Below the pieces are notes generated by a model. That model had not been told where the DNA came from. It ran no database searches and worked only from the letters and a program-made list of their open reading frames with translations. 64,000 nucleotides of DNA from Aquaspirillum sp. LM1 (GTDB taxonomy: Bacteria > Pseudomonadota > Gammaproteobacteria > Burkholderiales > Aquaspirillaceae), in assembly GCF_002002905.1 (NCBI RefSeq), contig NZ_CP019509.1, forward strand, positions 3,343,001-3,407,000. Reading direction: 5' to 3'. The translations under genes were made by a program, and so were the position numbers. Positions 9,251 through 17,189 of this stretch are shown in pieces (position 1 is the stretch's first letter; the number at the start of each line of letters is the position of its first letter).

Positions 9251-10332
9251 TCCTTAAAACCGCATTCAACACACTGGAACCGGGCTTGCGTCTGGCGGTT
9301 GTCCGCCGACACATGGCCGCAGCACGGACACGTCCGGCTGGTGTTCTGCGCCGGCACGGCGATGAGATGTCCACCGTTCCACGCCAGCTTGTAGTCCAGT
9401 TGCCGCCTGAACTCGGCCCATCCCTGATCCAGAATGGCCTTGTTCAGCCCGGATTTTGCCCGAACGTTCTTGCCCGGTGTTTCGGTTGTACCTGCCGCCG
9501 ACCTGGACATATTCCGCACCTGCAAGTCCTCGATACACACCATCGCGTGGTTTTGGCTGATCGTGGTCGTGGCTTTGTGCAGGAAGTCGCGGCGGGCGTT
9601 GCCGATGCGGGAATGGATGCGCTGGACGCGGGTTTTCGCCTTCTTCCAGTTGTGGCTGAACTTGGTCTTGCGGCTCATGGCCTGTTGCGCTTTGCGCAGC
9701 GCCGTTTCATGCCGCCTGAAGCTGTTGAGCGGTGCGTAGAACGTGCCATCCGAGAGCGTGGCGAAGCGCACCACGCCCAGGTCGATGCCGACTGAACCGC
9801 CGTTGGGTATCGGCTGTTCGACCTCGCGTTCGGTCTGGATCGAGACGAAGCACTTGCCTGCCGACAGGCTGACGGTCACGTTTTTCACCGCACCCAATAC
9901 TTCCCGGCTGTTGCGGTAGCGCAGCCAGCCGAGCTTGGGCAGGAAGATTCGGCTGTTGGCCTGGTCGAGCTTGATCTGTTTCGGGTCTGGATAGCGGAAG
10001 CTGTCGGACTGGCCCTTATTCTTGAAACGCGGGAAGTCGGCCCGCTTGGCGAAGAAGTTGGTGTAAGCACGCTCCAGATCCTTGAGCGTTTGTTGCAGCG
10101 GATGAACGGGCGCATCGGCCAGCCACGGCGTTTCAGATCCATTGCGCCACTCGGTGAGCAGCTTGCACAGCCCTGCGTAGCCAAGCTTCTTCTTGCCTTG
10201 CTCGTAGCGCTCCTTTTGCAACGCCAGCGCCTTGTTGAACACGAAGCGACACGACCCGGCGAAGCGGCGCATGTCGCGCTGCTGTTCGCCGGTCGGCATC
10301 AGTTCGTATTTGTAGGCTTGAAGGCGTTGCAT
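9088..10332 (-). CDS. tnpB: TnpB RNA-guided endonuclease (IS605 family), copy 1
   Basis: A 414-residue TnpB. The N-terminal OrfB/TnpB helix-rich part starts MQRLQAYKYELMPTG. The RuvC-like core has D184 (GIDLGVVRFA), E268 (VCIEDLQVRNM) and D364 (NADLVGAIN), with a zinc ribbon C335-x2-C338 and C354-x2-C357 between the second and third. All catalytic and metal positions are intact, so it should be an active omega RNA-guided nuclease. Transposition itself would need TnpA from elsewhere. It is nearly identical to the copy at 12.3-13.6 kb except for a 20-residue deletion close to the C terminus. Confidence 0.95.
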   Translation of the reverse strand: MQRLQAYKYELMPTGEQQRDMRRFAGSCRFVFNKALALQKERYEQGKKKLGYAGLCKLLTEWRNGSETPWLADAPVHPLQQTLKDLERAYTNFFAKRADFPRFKNKGQSDSFRYPDPKQIKLDQANSRIFLPKLGWLRYRNSREVLGAVKNVTVSLSAGKCFVSIQTEREVEQPIPNGGSVGIDLGVVRFATLSDGTFYAPLNSFRRHETALRKAQQAMSRKTKFSHNWKKAKTRVQRIHSRIGNARRDFLHKATTTISQNHAMVCIEDLQVRNMSRSAAGTTETPGKNVRAKSGLNKAILDQGWAEFRRQLDYKLAWNGGHLIAVPAQNTSRTCPCCGHVSADNRQTQARFQCVECGFKENADLVGAINVLRAGHARLACEVSGAVMPPAAGTRRSDLCRLDAGMSAVGIPRL

Positions 10333-10362
10333 ACTGGTATTTTATACAGCCCACCCCCATCG

Positions 10363-10693
10363 CCGGCTGAATGGCCAGATCAGCGAGGTGCGCGATGGTC
10401 GCGCCAGGATCAGCGGCGAGGGTTGGTCGTTCTGGGGCAGCCTGCGTGGCGACGCCCAGCCCGGCCGCGCCGCCACGGCGATGATCCGCCTGGAGCGCGT
10501 GCGCGTGGCCGACGGCCCCGGCGACAACCACATTGCCCTGCCGCTGGTGACATCAATGTTCCTTGGCGACCGCTGGGAATACCTGTTCCACCCCGGCCAC
10601 ACCCGGCTGCGCGCCTACGGCGAACGGGCGCTGGGGGCGGGCGAGCACTGGCTGGCGCTGCCAGAACAGGATGTATGGATTTTTCCGGGCTGA
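10363..10693 (+). pseudogene. C-terminal fragment of an ABC transporter ATP-binding subunit
   Basis: From the element boundary an open frame reads LNGQISEVRDGRARISGE and continues for about 108 residues to WIFPG. This pattern is the TOBE-type C-terminal domain of iron/polyamine-like ABC ATPases. The nucleotide-binding domain with its Walker motifs is absent, removed at the tnpB left end. A strong terminator follows, so this was the last gene of a plus-strand transport operon. The kinase fragment on the other side of the element runs the other way, so the two flanks do not rejoin into one gene. Confidence 0.75.
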
Positions 10694-10762
10694 TACTAAC
10701 GATAGCTGGCGGGCACCAGGATCCCCTCCTGGTACCCGCCAGCCTCTGCATCCCCAGCCTTG

Positions 10763-10804
10763 TGGCGGGCCGGCTTGATCCCGGCGTTGGCCCGCCATTT
10801 TTTT
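10763..10804 (+). terminator. Rho-independent terminator after the ABC fragment
   Basis: Stem TGGCGGGCC with its complement, followed by seven T residues. A second long hairpin without a T tract (10705-10743) lies just before it. Confidence 0.85.
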
Positions 10805-10867
10805 CACTTCCCCGAATCGGGCATGCGATGATTCCGGAGATGAATGTGCCCCGTGCTGGAGAATGTG

Positions 10868-11410
10868 ATGTCTGTCCGGAGTGTTCCGACTGTTGTGCAA
10901 CTGTTTACCGGGTTTTCCACCGTCGCCCTGTCCGGGTTTGGCGGCGTACTGCCCATCACCCGCCGCACCCTGGTGGAAAAACGCGGCTGGCTGGATGAAG
11001 CCGAATTCGTTGAACTGCTCAGCCTGGGTCAGTTATTGCCTGGCCCGAATATTGTCAACCTGGCGGTGATGCTGGGCGACCGCCGCCGGGGCCTGCCCGG
11101 CGCGCTGGCAGCAGTGGCCGGCCTGTTGACCGGCCCGCTGATCGTGGTGCTCAGCCTGGCCACCCTGCACCAGCGCTATGGCCACCTGCCGGTGGTGCAG
11201 CACGCCATCAGTGGCATGGCTGCCGCTGCCTGCGGTCTGCTGGTGGCCATGGGCCTGAAAATGGCCTGGCTGCACCCGAAAAACCCACGCACCGTGGCCG
11301 TGGCGCTGCTGGCCATGGCCGCCATCGCCGGACTGGGCTGGCCCTTGCTCAAGGTGCTGCTGATTGCCGGCCCGATGGCGCTGCTCTGGGCGGCACGCGA
11401 GGAGCGCTGA
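10868..11410 (+). CDS. Short-chain chromate transporter family protein, first half
   Basis: A 180-residue membrane protein of the CHR family, half the size of full-length ChrA. The family signature is present in GFSTVALSGFGGVLPI and LGQLLPGPNIVNLAVMLG; about five to six hydrophobic segments follow. I start at the ATG with GGAG seven bases upstream. The partner half begins two bases after the stop codon, as in bicistronic short-chain CHR pairs that form a heterodimer. Chromate efflux is the family role; the true substrate may differ. No ChrB regulator is adjacent. Confidence 0.88.
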   Translation: MSVRSVPTVVQLFTGFSTVALSGFGGVLPITRRTLVEKRGWLDEAEFVELLSLGQLLPGPNIVNLAVMLGDRRRGLPGALAAVAGLLTGPLIVVLSLATLHQRYGHLPVVQHAISGMAAAACGLLVAMGLKMAWLHPKNPRTVAVALLAMAAIAGLGWPLLKVLLIAGPMALLWAAREER

Positions 11411-11411
11411 C

Positions 11412-11939
11412 ATGCACGACGAAAGCCTGTGGCCAGAAATTGCCTGGCTGTGCCTGATGATTTCGCTGATGGCCATTGGCGGTGCCAACGCCATGGTGCC
11501 GGAGATTCACCGCTATGTGATCGAGCAGCGCGGCTGGATGCGCGGCGACGAATTCGCCGCGCTGTTTGCCATTGCCCAGGCCTCGCCCGGGCCGAATGTG
11601 CTGTTTATCACCCTGATTGGCTGGAAAGTGGCCGGCTGGCCGGGGGCGGTGGCATCCACGGTAGCCATGTGTGGCCCCTCGTCCACCCTGGCGCTGCTGG
11701 CGGGCCGTGCCATGGCGCGCAACCCGCAAGCGCGCTGGCGGCGGGTGATCAAATCCGGTCTGGCCCCGCTGACCATCGGCCTGATTCTGGCTGCCGGCTG
11801 GGTACTCACCCGCAACACCGTGCACAGCTGGGCCGATGCCGCGCTGTGCGCCGTGGCGGTGGCGGCCTCGCTGCACGGGCGCATCAACCCGGTGTGGCTG
11901 ATTGGCCTGGGTGCGGCGGCGGGAGTGATAGGGGGCTAA
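11412..11939 (+). CDS. Short-chain chromate transporter family protein, second half
   Basis: A 175-residue homologue of the preceding gene, with the same signature in diverged form (MAIGGANAMVPEI, AQASPGPNVLFITLIGWKVAG). The two genes nearly touch, so co-translation is likely. In paired CHR proteins the halves insert with opposite topology. The C terminus is hydrophobic and ends normally. No clear T-rich terminator follows; the next 350 bases contain the hairpin row described separately. Confidence 0.87.
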   Translation: MHDESLWPEIAWLCLMISLMAIGGANAMVPEIHRYVIEQRGWMRGDEFAALFAIAQASPGPNVLFITLIGWKVAGWPGAVASTVAMCGPSSTLALLAGRAMARNPQARWRRVIKSGLAPLTIGLILAAGWVLTRNTVHSWADAALCAVAVAASLHGRINPVWLIGLGAAAGVIGG

Positions 11940-11977
11940 AGCACAGGTAAGACACACAATTGATATTGCAATAATCC

Positions 11978-12196
11978 GAAGGGCATCACCCCACCGAGGA
12001 CGCCCTTCTCCTGACCGGGCCATCCGCCTGGGTCAGGCAGGAATCCGGGCAGGGCGGCTACCCGCCACCCTGCCCATCCGCGTCGGGGCAATACGCTCCG
12101 ACATCCTGGAGCCAGGCACAAAACACCTTTCAAGGTGTGGCGCTGGGCCGTACTGCATGCAGCTACGGCAGGCCACACACGATTGCGTTTTGTGCC
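11978..12196. ncRNA. Hairpin-dense intergenic segment, candidate structured RNA
   Basis: Five stems follow each other with short linkers: 11978-12008 (10 bp, one mismatch), 12010-12037 (7 bp), 12047-12075 (8 bp plus 3 bp inside), 12082-12102 (5 bp) and 12115-12196. The last is closed by GGCACAAAAC/GTTTTGTGCC and contains inner pairs GTGTGGC/GCCACAC and GCCGTA/TACGGC around a CTGCATGCAG palindrome. No coding frame fits. On the minus strand GGAT recurs between stems. I do not recognise the family; strand and ends are open. A decayed mobile repeat is the main alternative. Confidence 0.4.
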
Positions 12197-12294
12197 GCGC
12201 TCAGTGTGTTGAAAAAGAAGGTCTCTGAAAAATGGAAATTTCAGTTCAGCAGTTTGCCGGGATTGCACATTGCTTTCCCTTGCAACGCGGCAAT

Positions 12295-12520
12295 TTGACA
12301 TCCTCCCCCGCCTAAAGTCGGGGGATTCCTACGGCGCTCATCCCGGCATCGAGTCGGCATGAGTCGCTTCGGTGGGTTCCTGCTGCTGGCGGCATGACCG
12401 CACCGCTCACTTCACAGGCGATCCGGGCTACGGTTTCCCGCCCGGCGGAAGCGTCCGCCGTGTCCTGCCCTTCGTCTCGCAATCGTTGCATCCCGCGAGA
12501 CAGGATGTTGATCGCGCCGA
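12295..12520 (-). ncRNA. Probable omega RNA scaffold at tnpB 3' end (copy 2)
   Basis: The transcript through the tnpB 3' end can form TCTCGC/GCGAGA, GGCGG/CCGCC (12444-12448 with 12455-12459), CCGGGC/GCCCGG (12423-12428 with 12440-12445) and the terminal CCCCCG/CGGGGG hairpin. The guide outside the element would begin ATTGCCGCGTTGCAAGGG. The 5' end is estimated. The middle stems recur in the fragment at 30.6 kb with differences confined to loops. Confidence 0.5.
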
Positions 12521-13616
12521 CCAGATCGGCGTTTTCCTCGAAACCGCATTCCACACACTGAAACCGTGCCTGCGTCTGGCGGTTGTCCGCCGACACATGG
12601 CCGCAGCACGGACACGTCCGGCTGGTGTTCTGCGCCGGCACGGCGATGAGATGTCCACCGTTCCACGCCAGTTTGTAGTCCAATTGGCGGCGGAACTCGG
12701 CCCATCCTTGATCGAGGATGGACTTGTTCAGGCCGGACTTGGCCCGAACATTTCTTCCCGGTGCATCTGCCGTGCCTGCTGCCGACCTGGACATGTTCCT
12801 CACCTGCAAGTCCTCGATACACACCATCGCGTGGTTTTGGCTGATCGTGGTGGAGCACTTGTGCAGGAAGTCGCGGCGGGCATTGCCGATACGGGAATGG
12901 ATACGCTGGATTCTGGACTTTGCCTTCTTCCAGTTGTTGCTGAATCTGGTCTTGCGGCTCATGGCCTGCTGCGCTTTGCGCAAGCGGGCTTCGTGTCGCT
13001 TGAAGCTGTTGAGCGGGGCATGAAAGGTGCCATCCGAGAGCGTGGCAAACCGTGCAATGCCCAGGTCGATGCCGACTGCACCGCCCTGCGGGATGGGCTG
13101 CTCGACCTCGCGTTCGGTCTGGATCGACACGGACCATTTGCCGCAGGACTGGCTGACGGTCACGTTTTTCACCGCACCCAACACTTCCCGGCTGTTGCAG
13201 TAGCGCAGCCAGCCGAGCTTGGGCAGGAAGATTCGGGCATTGGCCTGGTCGAGCTTGATCTGTTTCGGGTCTGGATAACGGAAGCTGTCGGACTGGCCCT
13301 TCTTCTTGAAACGCGGGAAGTCGGCCCGCTTGGCGAAGAAGTTGGCGTAAGCGCGCTCCAGGTCCTTGAGCGTCTGTTGCAGCGGATGAACCGGCGCATC
13401 GGCCAGCCACGGCGTTTCAGATCCATTGCGCCACTCGGTGAGCAGCTTGCACAGCCCTGCGTAGCCGAGCTTCTTCTTGCCTTGCTCGTAGCGCTCCTTT
13501 TGCAAGGCCAATGCCTTGTTGAACACGAAGCGGCACGAGCCAGCAAAGCGGCGCATGTCGCGCTGCTGTTGGCCGGTCGGCATCAGTTCGTATTTGTAGG
13601 CTTGAAGGCGTTGCAT
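12312..13616 (-). CDS. tnpB: TnpB RNA-guided endonuclease (IS605 family), copy 2
   Basis: A 434-residue TnpB, starting at the same MQRLQAYKYE as copy 1; an in-frame extension upstream is not shared and is ignored. RuvC motifs (GIDLGIARFA, VCIEDLQVRNM, NADLVGAIN) and the CPCC...CVEC zinc ribbon are intact, so the nuclease should be active. It carries about 20 extra residues between the last catalytic motif and the C-terminal GIPRL. That stretch (GQDTADASAGRET) doubles as part of the guide RNA scaffold. Differences from copy 1 are otherwise scattered substitutions. Confidence 0.95.
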   Translation of the reverse strand: MQRLQAYKYELMPTGQQQRDMRRFAGSCRFVFNKALALQKERYEQGKKKLGYAGLCKLLTEWRNGSETPWLADAPVHPLQQTLKDLERAYANFFAKRADFPRFKKKGQSDSFRYPDPKQIKLDQANARIFLPKLGWLRYCNSREVLGAVKNVTVSQSCGKWSVSIQTEREVEQPIPQGGAVGIDLGIARFATLSDGTFHAPLNSFKRHEARLRKAQQAMSRKTRFSNNWKKAKSRIQRIHSRIGNARRDFLHKCSTTISQNHAMVCIEDLQVRNMSRSAAGTADAPGRNVRAKSGLNKSILDQGWAEFRRQLDYKLAWNGGHLIAVPAQNTSRTCPCCGHVSADNRQTQARFQCVECGFEENADLVGAINILSRGMQRLRDEGQDTADASAGRETVARIACEVSGAVMPPAAGTHRSDSCRLDAGMSAVGIPRL

Positions 13617-13645
13617 ACGGGTATTTTTACAGCCCACCCCCATCG

Positions 13646-13852
13646 ACGGCAAGGACGGCTACGCCGTCCGCGCTATCCTTCCTCGCCCTGAACGGTGGGG
13701 CTTGCCGTGCACCGGGTCAATCTGTCAATGGTGAGTGACACGTCCGATACTGACACGGTCCTGGCCGACCCAAGCACCACGCAGGATACCCCCAGCCGCT
13801 ACCGGGTTGATGGGCCGCGCCAGGTGATGCATCTGCGCACCACCCTGCCCGC
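13646..13852. other. Short non-coding stretch between tnpB copy 2 and hisC
   Basis: About 200 bases. A short plus-strand frame here (MVSDTSDTDTV...) runs antisense into hisC and shows no family resemblance, so I do not call it. No T-tract terminator for hisC is obvious. Confidence 0.4.
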
Positions 13853-14944
13853 TCAGCGACACGCCAGTGCCGCCAGCACGGCGTCGCTGAGTGCCGCCGG
13901 GTGGGCCGTGATGCGCAGCAGGTGATTGGCCGCCGGGTGCGGCGGTCGGTGCAGGGCAATCCCCTGCGCCAGCAAAGCCTGCTGGATGCGCTCGGCTTCC
14001 TGGCTGTCGGCGCAGGCCAGGCAGACAAAGTTGGTCGATGACGGAAACGGCTGCCGGCCACGCGCCAGCAAGGCGGCGCTCAGTTGTTCACGCAGCTGCA
14101 GCGTATGCTGGCACAGGGCCGGCGCGTAAGCCGGATCGGCCAGCACGGTCTGCGCGGCCGCCTGCGCCCAGCTGGACAGGGCAAACTGCGGGCGAATCTG
14201 GTCTGCCTTGGCTATCAGGCTCGCCTCGCCCAGCGCATAGCCCACTCGCAAGCCGGCCAGCGCATACGCCTTGGACAAGGTGCGCAAACGCAGTGTGCCC
14301 GGCAACACCCCAGCTGGCGGAGCCTTGGCCGGGTCGATGAACTCCACATAGGCTTCATCCAGCAGCAACAGCGTGTCCGGATTCAGCGCGGCACGCAACG
14401 CCAGAATCACCTCTGCCGGCCAGGCGTAGCCGGTTGGGTTATCCGGATTGGCCAGATACAGCACCGCCGCGCGCTCCGCGTTGGCGGTTGCCACCAGCGC
14501 CGCCCAATCCGGGCGCAGGCCCTGTGCATATGGCTGGTAAGGCACCTCCACCAGCCGCGCGCCCACCCCTTCGGCAAAATAACGAAAAGTCGGATAACTG
14601 CCCGCCGTGGTCACCACCGGATCGCCAGGATTCACGCACAGCCGCAAGGCCAGCAGAATCAGGCTGTCTGCTCCGGCGTCGATCACCACCTGCTCGGGCT
14701 GGCAGCCGGCCAGGGTGGCCAGTTGCTCGCGCAGCGCCAGTGCATACGGGTCGGGATAGAGCCGGGCCAGATCCGCCAGCGCCGGGCCAAAGGCCGCCAC
14801 CAGCGGCGACGCCGGCTCGGCCAGGCCTTCGTTGGAGCCAATGCGCACCGGCACGGCATGGCCCAGCCGACGCTCCAGCTTCACAATGCCGGGAAAGGGG
14901 TTGACGATGGTGTGTTCGGCCAGATGGCGGGCGTAACGAGGCAT
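13853..14944 (-). CDS. hisC: Histidinol-phosphate aminotransferase
   Basis: A 363-residue PLP-dependent fold-type I aminotransferase converting imidazole-acetol phosphate to histidinol phosphate. The substrate loop (GSNEGLAEP), the NPDNPTG motif, the LDEAYVEF segment and the PLP lysine in RTLSKAYALAGLRVGY are present. I chose the ATG with AGGAG eight bases upstream; the reading frame continues further but lacks family similarity. It lies about 175 bases downstream of hisD on the same strand, consistent with a histidine operon. Aminotransferases of this clade can also act on aromatic substrates, but the neighbours support HisC. Confidence 0.93.
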   Translation of the reverse strand: MPRYARHLAEHTIVNPFPGIVKLERRLGHAVPVRIGSNEGLAEPASPLVAAFGPALADLARLYPDPYALALREQLATLAGCQPEQVVIDAGADSLILLALRLCVNPGDPVVTTAGSYPTFRYFAEGVGARLVEVPYQPYAQGLRPDWAALVATANAERAAVLYLANPDNPTGYAWPAEVILALRAALNPDTLLLLDEAYVEFIDPAKAPPAGVLPGTLRLRTLSKAYALAGLRVGYALGEASLIAKADQIRPQFALSSWAQAAAQTVLADPAYAPALCQHTLQLREQLSAALLARGRQPFPSSTNFVCLACADSQEAERIQQALLAQGIALHRPPHPAANHLLRITAHPAALSDAVLAALACR

Positions 14945-15120
14945 GCAGACGACTCCTGACAGACTGCGCCCAGGCGGCGCAATGGACAAGGCGTCAGTAT
15001 CGCCCAGCCCGCGAGGGCGCGCATGTCCGGAATGTGCTGAGCTTATGCAGAGGAGGGGGGATGCAGCGGCAGGCGGCCTTGCCAGGCGGTGACGCACAGC
15101 GCCCGGCAAGGCAAGACGGC

Positions 15121-16416
15121 TTAATCCTGCAGGCGGAATTCCGCGCTGCGTGCGTGCGCGGTCAGGCCTTCACCGTGGGCCAGGGTGCTGGCGATGCGGC
15201 CCAGCGTCTGTGCGCCAACGGCGGACACTTCAATCAGGCTGGTGCGCTTCTGGAAGTCGTATACCCCCAGCGGGCTGGCAAAGCGGGCGGTGCGGCTGGT
15301 GGGCAGCACGTGGTTGGGGCCGGCACAGTAGTCGCCCAGGCTTTCCGAGGCAAAGCGGCCCATGAAGATGGCACCGGCGTGCTTGAGCTTGGGCAGCCAG
15401 GCCGCTGGCTCGGCCACCGACAGCTCCAGATGTTCCGGGGCAATGAAGTTGGCAATCTGGCAGGCTTCATCCAGGTCAGCCACCTGAATCAGCGCACCGC
15501 GACCCGACAGCGAGGCGCGGATGATGTCCTGGCGCGGCATCTCCGGCAGCAGGCGCTCGATACTGGCACGCACACGGGCAATAAAGTCGGCATCCGGACA
15601 CAGCAGGATGGCCTGGGCGATTTCGTCGTGCTCGGCCTGGCTGAACAGGTCCATGGCAATCCAGTCCGGGTCGGTCTGGCCGTCGCAAATCACCAGGATT
15701 TCCGACGGGCCGGCCACCATGTCGATGCCAACCACGCCAAACACCCGGCGCTTGGCGGCGGCCACGTAGGCGTTGCCGGGGCCGGTGATCTTGTCCACTG
15801 CCGGGATGGTTTCGGTGCCGTAGGCCAGCGCGGCCACCGCCTGGGCACCGCCGACGGTGAACACGCGATCCACGCCGGCAATGCGCGCGGCGGCCAGCAC
15901 GATGTCGTTACGTTCCCCGCCCGGAGTCGGTGCCACCATAATGATTTCGCCCACGCCGGCGACCTTGGCCGGGATGGCGTTCATCAGCACCGACGACGGG
16001 TAGGACGCCTTGCCGCCGGGTACATAAATGCCGACGCGGTCCAGCGCGGTGACTTGCTGGCCCAGCCGGGTGCCGTCAGCCTCGGTATAGCTCCACGACT
16101 GCATCACCTGGCGCTCATGGTAGCTGCGCACGCGCTCGGCAGCGGCTTCCAGCGCGGCGCGGGTGGCGGCGGGCAGGCGTCGCAGCGCGGCGTCGAGTTC
16201 CGCCTGACTCAGCTCCAGCTGGCTGGCGTCGGACACGCTCAGGCGGTCGAAGCGGGCGGTATATTCCATCAGCGCGGCGTTGCCACGGGTTTGCACGTTG
16301 GCAATGATCTCGGCCACGGCATGGTCCACCGCCGGGTCCTGCGCGGTTTCAAACGCCAGCAAGTGGTGCAGCGCGGCGTCAAAGCCAGGCTGACGGGAAT
16401 CAAGCAGATGCATCAT
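15121..16416 (-). CDS. hisD: Histidinol dehydrogenase
   Basis: A 431-residue enzyme that oxidises histidinol twice to histidine with NAD; the typical family length. Visible features are the conserved [19 protein letters not shown] segment, [14 protein letters not shown], the zinc and substrate region [20 protein letters not shown] with its catalytic Glu/His, and GPNHVLPT. It is transcribed with hisC downstream and the LysE-type and hisG genes upstream. There are about 120 bases between it and the exporter gene. Confidence 0.97.
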   Translation of the reverse strand: MMHLLDSRQPGFDAALHHLLAFETAQDPAVDHAVAEIIANVQTRGNAALMEYTARFDRLSVSDASQLELSQAELDAALRRLPAATRAALEAAAERVRSYHERQVMQSWSYTEADGTRLGQQVTALDRVGIYVPGGKASYPSSVLMNAIPAKVAGVGEIIMVAPTPGGERNDIVLAAARIAGVDRVFTVGGAQAVAALAYGTETIPAVDKITGPGNAYVAAAKRRVFGVVGIDMVAGPSEILVICDGQTDPDWIAMDLFSQAEHDEIAQAILLCPDADFIARVRASIERLLPEMPRQDIIRASLSGRGALIQVADLDEACQIANFIAPEHLELSVAEPAAWLPKLKHAGAIFMGRFASESLGDYCAGPNHVLPTSRTARFASPLGVYDFQKRTSLIEVSAVGAQTLGRIASTLAHGEGLTAHARSAEFRLQD

Positions 16417-16537
16417 GTCGGGTATCCAGCTAAAGGAATGTTAAACAAGGTCATCGCACCCGCTGCAAAAACAGGGGGGAAGGGGCAGGCTGCGCGGCGC
16501 ACCAAGGCGGATGGAGGCAAGCGGGCGCGGCACCCGG

Positions 16538-17155
16538 TTACGACAGGCCAACCTTGACCCCCAGCGCCACCAGCACCCCGCCCAGCAGGCGGTCGATGCG
16601 GCCCTGCACCCGGCGCAGGCTGCCCAGCACGGCAGGATGCTGCACCGCCAGCACCACCAGCGGCCAGTACACCACCCCCAGCAGCAGGATGATCAGGCCG
16701 ATCAGGGCTTTTTCGGCCAGGCTGGAATCAGGGCGCAGCAGCTGGGTGAACACGCTGAAGAAAAACAGCGTGGCCTTGGGGTTGAGCAGATTGCACAGCA
16801 GGCCCTCCCAGAACGCCCGCCGCAGGCTGACCGGCTGGCGTGGGTGTGCCGTCGGACCGTCGCCCAGCGCGTCGGTGCGGCTGAACAGCGCCTGCACGCC
16901 AATCCAGATCAGGTAGCCGGCCCCCGCATACTTGAGCAGGCCAAACAGCCAGGGCGTCTGGGCGATGATCAGCGCCAGACCCAGAATGCAATAGCTCATG
17001 TGCACGGCAATGCCCAGATTGATGCCCAGCGTGGTCATCAACGCCGCCTGGCGCGAATGGCGCGCGGCGTTTTTCACCACCAGCACAAAATCCGGGCCTG
17101 GGCTGACCATGGCCAGGGTGGCAATCACCGTCACGGTAAGGGCGGATTCCCACAT
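16538..17155 (-). CDS. LysE/RhtB-type amino acid exporter
   Basis: A 205-residue inner-membrane protein with about six hydrophobic segments. The N-terminal family motif is MVSPGPDFVLVVKNAARHS, followed by GINLGIAVH and the NPKATLFF motif in the middle. RhtB-family members export amino acids such as threonine, homoserine or lysine. Its place between hisG and hisD is unusual: the start lies just after the hisG stop, so it is likely co-transcribed. This raises the possibility of histidine or analogue export, but substrate cannot be read from sequence. Confidence 0.9.
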   Translation of the reverse strand: MWESALTVTVIATLAMVSPGPDFVLVVKNAARHSRQAALMTTLGINLGIAVHMSYCILGLALIIAQTPWLFGLLKYAGAGYLIWIGVQALFSRTDALGDGPTAHPRQPVSLRRAFWEGLLCNLLNPKATLFFFSVFTQLLRPDSSLAEKALIGLIILLLGVVYWPLVVLAVQHPAVLGSLRRVQGRIDRLLGGVLVALGVKVGLS

Positions 17156-17189
17156 TGGGCGTCTCCTGACGATCCGGCCTGCGCCGGAT

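Larger units (their letters stand above)
9071..10362 (-). mobile_element. IS200/IS605-family element, tnpB only (IS1341-like), copy 1
   Basis: The ends were set by comparison with the second copy: the shared right end is TTGACATCCTCCCCC (plus strand), and left-end similarity runs through the ATACAGCCCACCCCCATCG block upstream of tnpB. No tnpA transposase is present, so it needs a Y1 transposase in trans. There is no target duplication, as expected for this family. The left boundary is accurate to within several bases. The element is flanked by truncated parts of two unrelated genes. Confidence 0.85.
12295..13645 (-). mobile_element. IS200/IS605-family element, tnpB only, copy 2
   Basis: Same right end (TTGACATCCTCCCCC on the plus strand) and left end as copy 1. 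The bases outside differ completely, which fixes the right boundary. It lies between the chromate transporter genes and hisC and interrupts no recognisable gene. A GGACGGC-tac-GCCGTCC palindrome lies just outside the left end. Confidence 0.85.

Noticed and set aside
11978-12196. Retron msr-msd, tmRNA, 6S RNA, SRP RNA or group II intron at the hairpin row
   Set aside because: No reverse transcriptase is near and none of the conserved core sequences of those RNAs is present.
11936-12301. Minus-strand 121-codon frame across the hairpin region
   Set aside because: No ribosome site, composition unlike the neighbours and it crosses all stems; structured RNA or repeat is the better reading.
13695-13925. 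Short plus-strand frame between tnpB copy 2 and hisC
   Set aside because: Half of it is antisense to hisC and the rest matches no family.
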